Source of the DNA: Parvularculaceae bacterium | GTDB taxonomy: Bacteria > Pseudomonadota > Alphaproteobacteria > Caulobacterales > Parvularculaceae | NCBI GenBank assembly: GCA_004213235.1 | Contig: SHAI01000121.1 | Location: 1-7,795, forward strand | Length of the DNA stretch: 7,795 nucleotides | Reading direction: 5' to 3' | Shown: piece after piece, positions 6,956 to 7,795 of the stretch | Layout: each line of letters begins with the position of its first letter | How positions within the stretch are numbered: position 1 is the stretch's first letter | Made by a program: the position numbers and the translations under genes | The notes under the pieces: model-generated | The model's database searches: none | Told to the model about the DNA's origin: nothing | What the model saw: only the letters and a program-made list of their open reading frames with translations

Positions 6956-6984
6956 CTTATGGCGCAGCGCGCTGCAATGCGCAA
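6956..6984 (-). promoter_or_regulatory. acnA: candidate sigma-70-type promoter of acnA
   Basis: On the minus strand TTGCGC (6984-6979), a 17-bp spacer and CATAAG (6961-6956) form a housekeeping-like promoter, each box matching 4 of 6 consensus bases. Transcription would start near 6949, giving a leader of about 27 nt. The optimal spacing and position support it; the boxes alone are weak. Confidence 0.4.
6964..6975. repeat. perfect 12-bp palindrome GCAGCGCGCTGC in the acnA promoter spacer
   Basis: The 12 bases equal their own reverse complement and lie wholly within the 17-bp spacer of the candidate acnA promoter. This is a usual place for a repressor operator. It does not match the iron-regulator motifs I know from alphaproteobacteria (Irr, RirA). 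High local G+C makes a chance palindrome less surprising. Confidence 0.5.
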
Positions 6985-7080
6985 TTCACTAGCGCGGTCG
7001 CAGGGATATTTGGTTGCGTGCCTCTTGCGAACAGGTTTGGAATGTGGTGTCCGCGAGGGGGTTTTAAAGAAATGCTTGTC

Positions 7081-7086
7081 AGGGAG
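7081..7086 (+). promoter_or_regulatory. ribosome binding site of the ialB-like gene
   Basis: AGGGAG lies 8 nt before the ATG at 7095 (and 5 nt before an overlapping in-frame TTG at 7092). The spacing favours the ATG. Confidence 0.65.
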
Positions 7087-7094
7087 TTAGTTTG

Positions 7095-7616
7095 ATGGAT
7101 TCCATGTTTAAATCTCTCACCCTCGGGATCGTTTCAGTGGCAGGGCTTTTAGCCAGCCAATCGGCGGCGATGGCCGCTGAACCGACGGCGATCGCGACCT
7201 ATCGCGACTGGAGCGTATTTGTGCGCGATGTTGATGGCGACAAAATCTGCTTTGCAGCAACGGAGGCGAAGGACAAGTCGCCAAAGTCCGTGCGTCACGG
7301 CAACATCTTCTTTTTGGTGGCCAGCTGGAAATCTGGTGCGGCGACCTTCCAGCCGAGCCTGATGACCGGCTATAATCTTCAGGACAAACCGGTCCCGACG
7401 ATTCGTATCGGTTCAGAGAAGTGGCAAATGTTCTCTTCTGAAAATGAAGCTTTCATTGAGGAAAACGCCCGAGAGAGAAGTCTTATTTCAGCCATGCGCC
7501 GGGGATCGGACATGCGGGTGAGCGCGGTCTCCAGTCGCGGCAATGCAACGAATTACGTGCTATCTCTTCGCGGTGTGACCAAGGCCCTTGAGCGGGTGGG
7601 CGAAGCTTGCGGATAA
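7095..7616 (+). CDS. invasion-associated locus B (IalB) family exported protein, 173 aa
   Basis: A small exported protein of the IalB family, named after a Bartonella invasion factor but common in free-living alphaproteobacteria, where its role is unknown. Residues 1-27 form a signal peptide: Lys6, a hydrophobic core LTLGIVSVAGLLA, and an Ala-Met-Ala cleavage motif at 25-27, so the mature protein should be periplasmic or secreted. The mature part shows the family pattern: YRDWSVFVRD, then KICFAATEAKDKSP with Cys52, a GNIFFLVASW strand, IRIGSEKWQMF, an AMRRGSDMRVSAVSSRG segment, and LSLRGVTKALERVGEAC with Cys172. The two mature-protein cysteines could form a disulfide. About 145 mature residues suits the family. 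It diverges from acnA across 172 bp and no co-transcribed gene is visible to the right. Start chosen by the AGGGAG site; ATG at 7104 is a weaker alternative. Family assignment fairly sure, function unknown. Confidence 0.88.
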   Translation: MDSMFKSLTLGIVSVAGLLASQSAAMAAEPTAIATYRDWSVFVRDVDGDKICFAATEAKDKSPKSVRHGNIFFLVASWKSGAATFQPSLMTGYNLQDKPVPTIRIGSEKWQMFSSENEAFIEENARERSLISAMRRGSDMRVSAVSSRGNATNYVLSLRGVTKALERVGEACG

Positions 7617-7795
7617 GCAAGGATAGGGGTGACGATCACGGCGTCCGGTGCGTTGCATTTTGAGGGGATAATTGACCGGATTGGTTAAACCCGCGATGCG
7701 AGATGCGACCGCACAAAGGTCCGGTTTTTTTGCTTTGGCCAGTTTTCGACGCAGCTTTCTGCATCGCTGAAACTGTGCCGTAATATCTGTATCGA
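7617..7795. other. non-coding tail after the ialB-like gene
   Basis: I see no gene start on the plus strand and no convincing coding on the minus strand here. The region holds a probable terminator, a tandem 7-bp repeat GATGCGA (7695-7701 and 7702-7708), and an inverted repeat in which CAGTTT (7740-7745) pairs with AAACTG (7770-7775) around an inner GCAG/CTGC stem (7751-7754, 7759-7762). Confidence 0.5.
7675..7731 (+). terminator. probable intrinsic terminator of the ialB-like gene
   Basis: ACCGGA (7675-7680) pairs with TCCGGT (7720-7725), directly followed by a run of seven T (7725-7731). The enclosed loop is long (39 nt) and only weakly structured; an alternative 4-bp stem GACC/GGTC (7708-7721 region) also ends near the T-run. 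The T-run and position, 60-115 bp after the stop, support a terminator, but the stem is not ideal. Confidence 0.45.

Noticed and set aside
7039..7063. Possible EcfG-type stress promoter GGAAT-N16-GGTT upstream of the ialB-like gene
   Set aside because: One mismatch in each short box against GGAAC-N16/17-CGTT; such matches arise easily by chance.
1..7795. CRISPR array, insertion sequence, tRNA, att site, defence or toxin-antitoxin genes
   Set aside because: I looked for regularly spaced repeats, terminal inverted repeats with a transposase and tRNA-like folds and found none; all long coding regions are accounted for by four conserved genes.

Overview
The window is ordinary chromosomal DNA from an alphaproteobacterium. 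The main grounds are a PodJ-like N-terminal signature, an IalB-family secreted protein, an AcnA-type aconitase and a DmdC-type acyl-CoA dehydrogenase. Rhodospirillales or a related free-living order is my guess; no rRNA or other taxonomic marker is present. I see no mobile element, CRISPR array, tRNA, phage gene or toxin-antitoxin pair, and nothing that makes a convincing new multi-gene system.

Layout, left to right. (1) 1-1938, minus strand: the first 646 codons of a long, acidic, coiled-coil protein resembling the cytoplasmic part of PodJ-type polar localization factors. Its 3' end lies beyond the left edge. (2) 1939-2303: a 365-bp intergenic region with no credible gene. It separates two divergent genes and is rich in inverted repeats. 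On the podJ-like side it has a GANTC site and a CtrA-like motif; on the dehydrogenase side it has two related GGGTG/AGCT/GCCC hairpins. (3) 2304-4106, plus strand: a complete 600-aa FAD-dependent acyl-CoA dehydrogenase. (4) 4107-4246: the convergent gap, with a near-perfect intrinsic terminator that can serve both flanking genes. (5) 4247-6922, minus strand: a complete acnA. (6) 6923-7094: a divergent promoter region with a plausible acnA promoter carrying a perfect 12-bp palindrome in its spacer. (7) 7095-7616, plus strand: a 173-aa exported IalB-family protein. (8) 7617-7795: non-coding, with a possible terminator and a second inverted repeat.

Each gene appears to be its own transcription unit, because neighbours are divergent or convergent at every junction. 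The two central enzymes both serve carbon catabolism: the dehydrogenase would feed acyl-CoA breakdown and the aconitase runs the second step of the TCA cycle. They do not share an operon. The podJ-like and ialB-like genes concern the cell pole or envelope and are neighbours without a visible functional link.

The observations most worth checking are the structured region upstream of the dehydrogenase, the possible cell-cycle sites upstream of the podJ-like gene, the palindrome in the acnA promoter, an in-frame 15-bp duplication in the podJ-like gene, and an unusual alanine next to the dehydrogenase catalytic glutamate.
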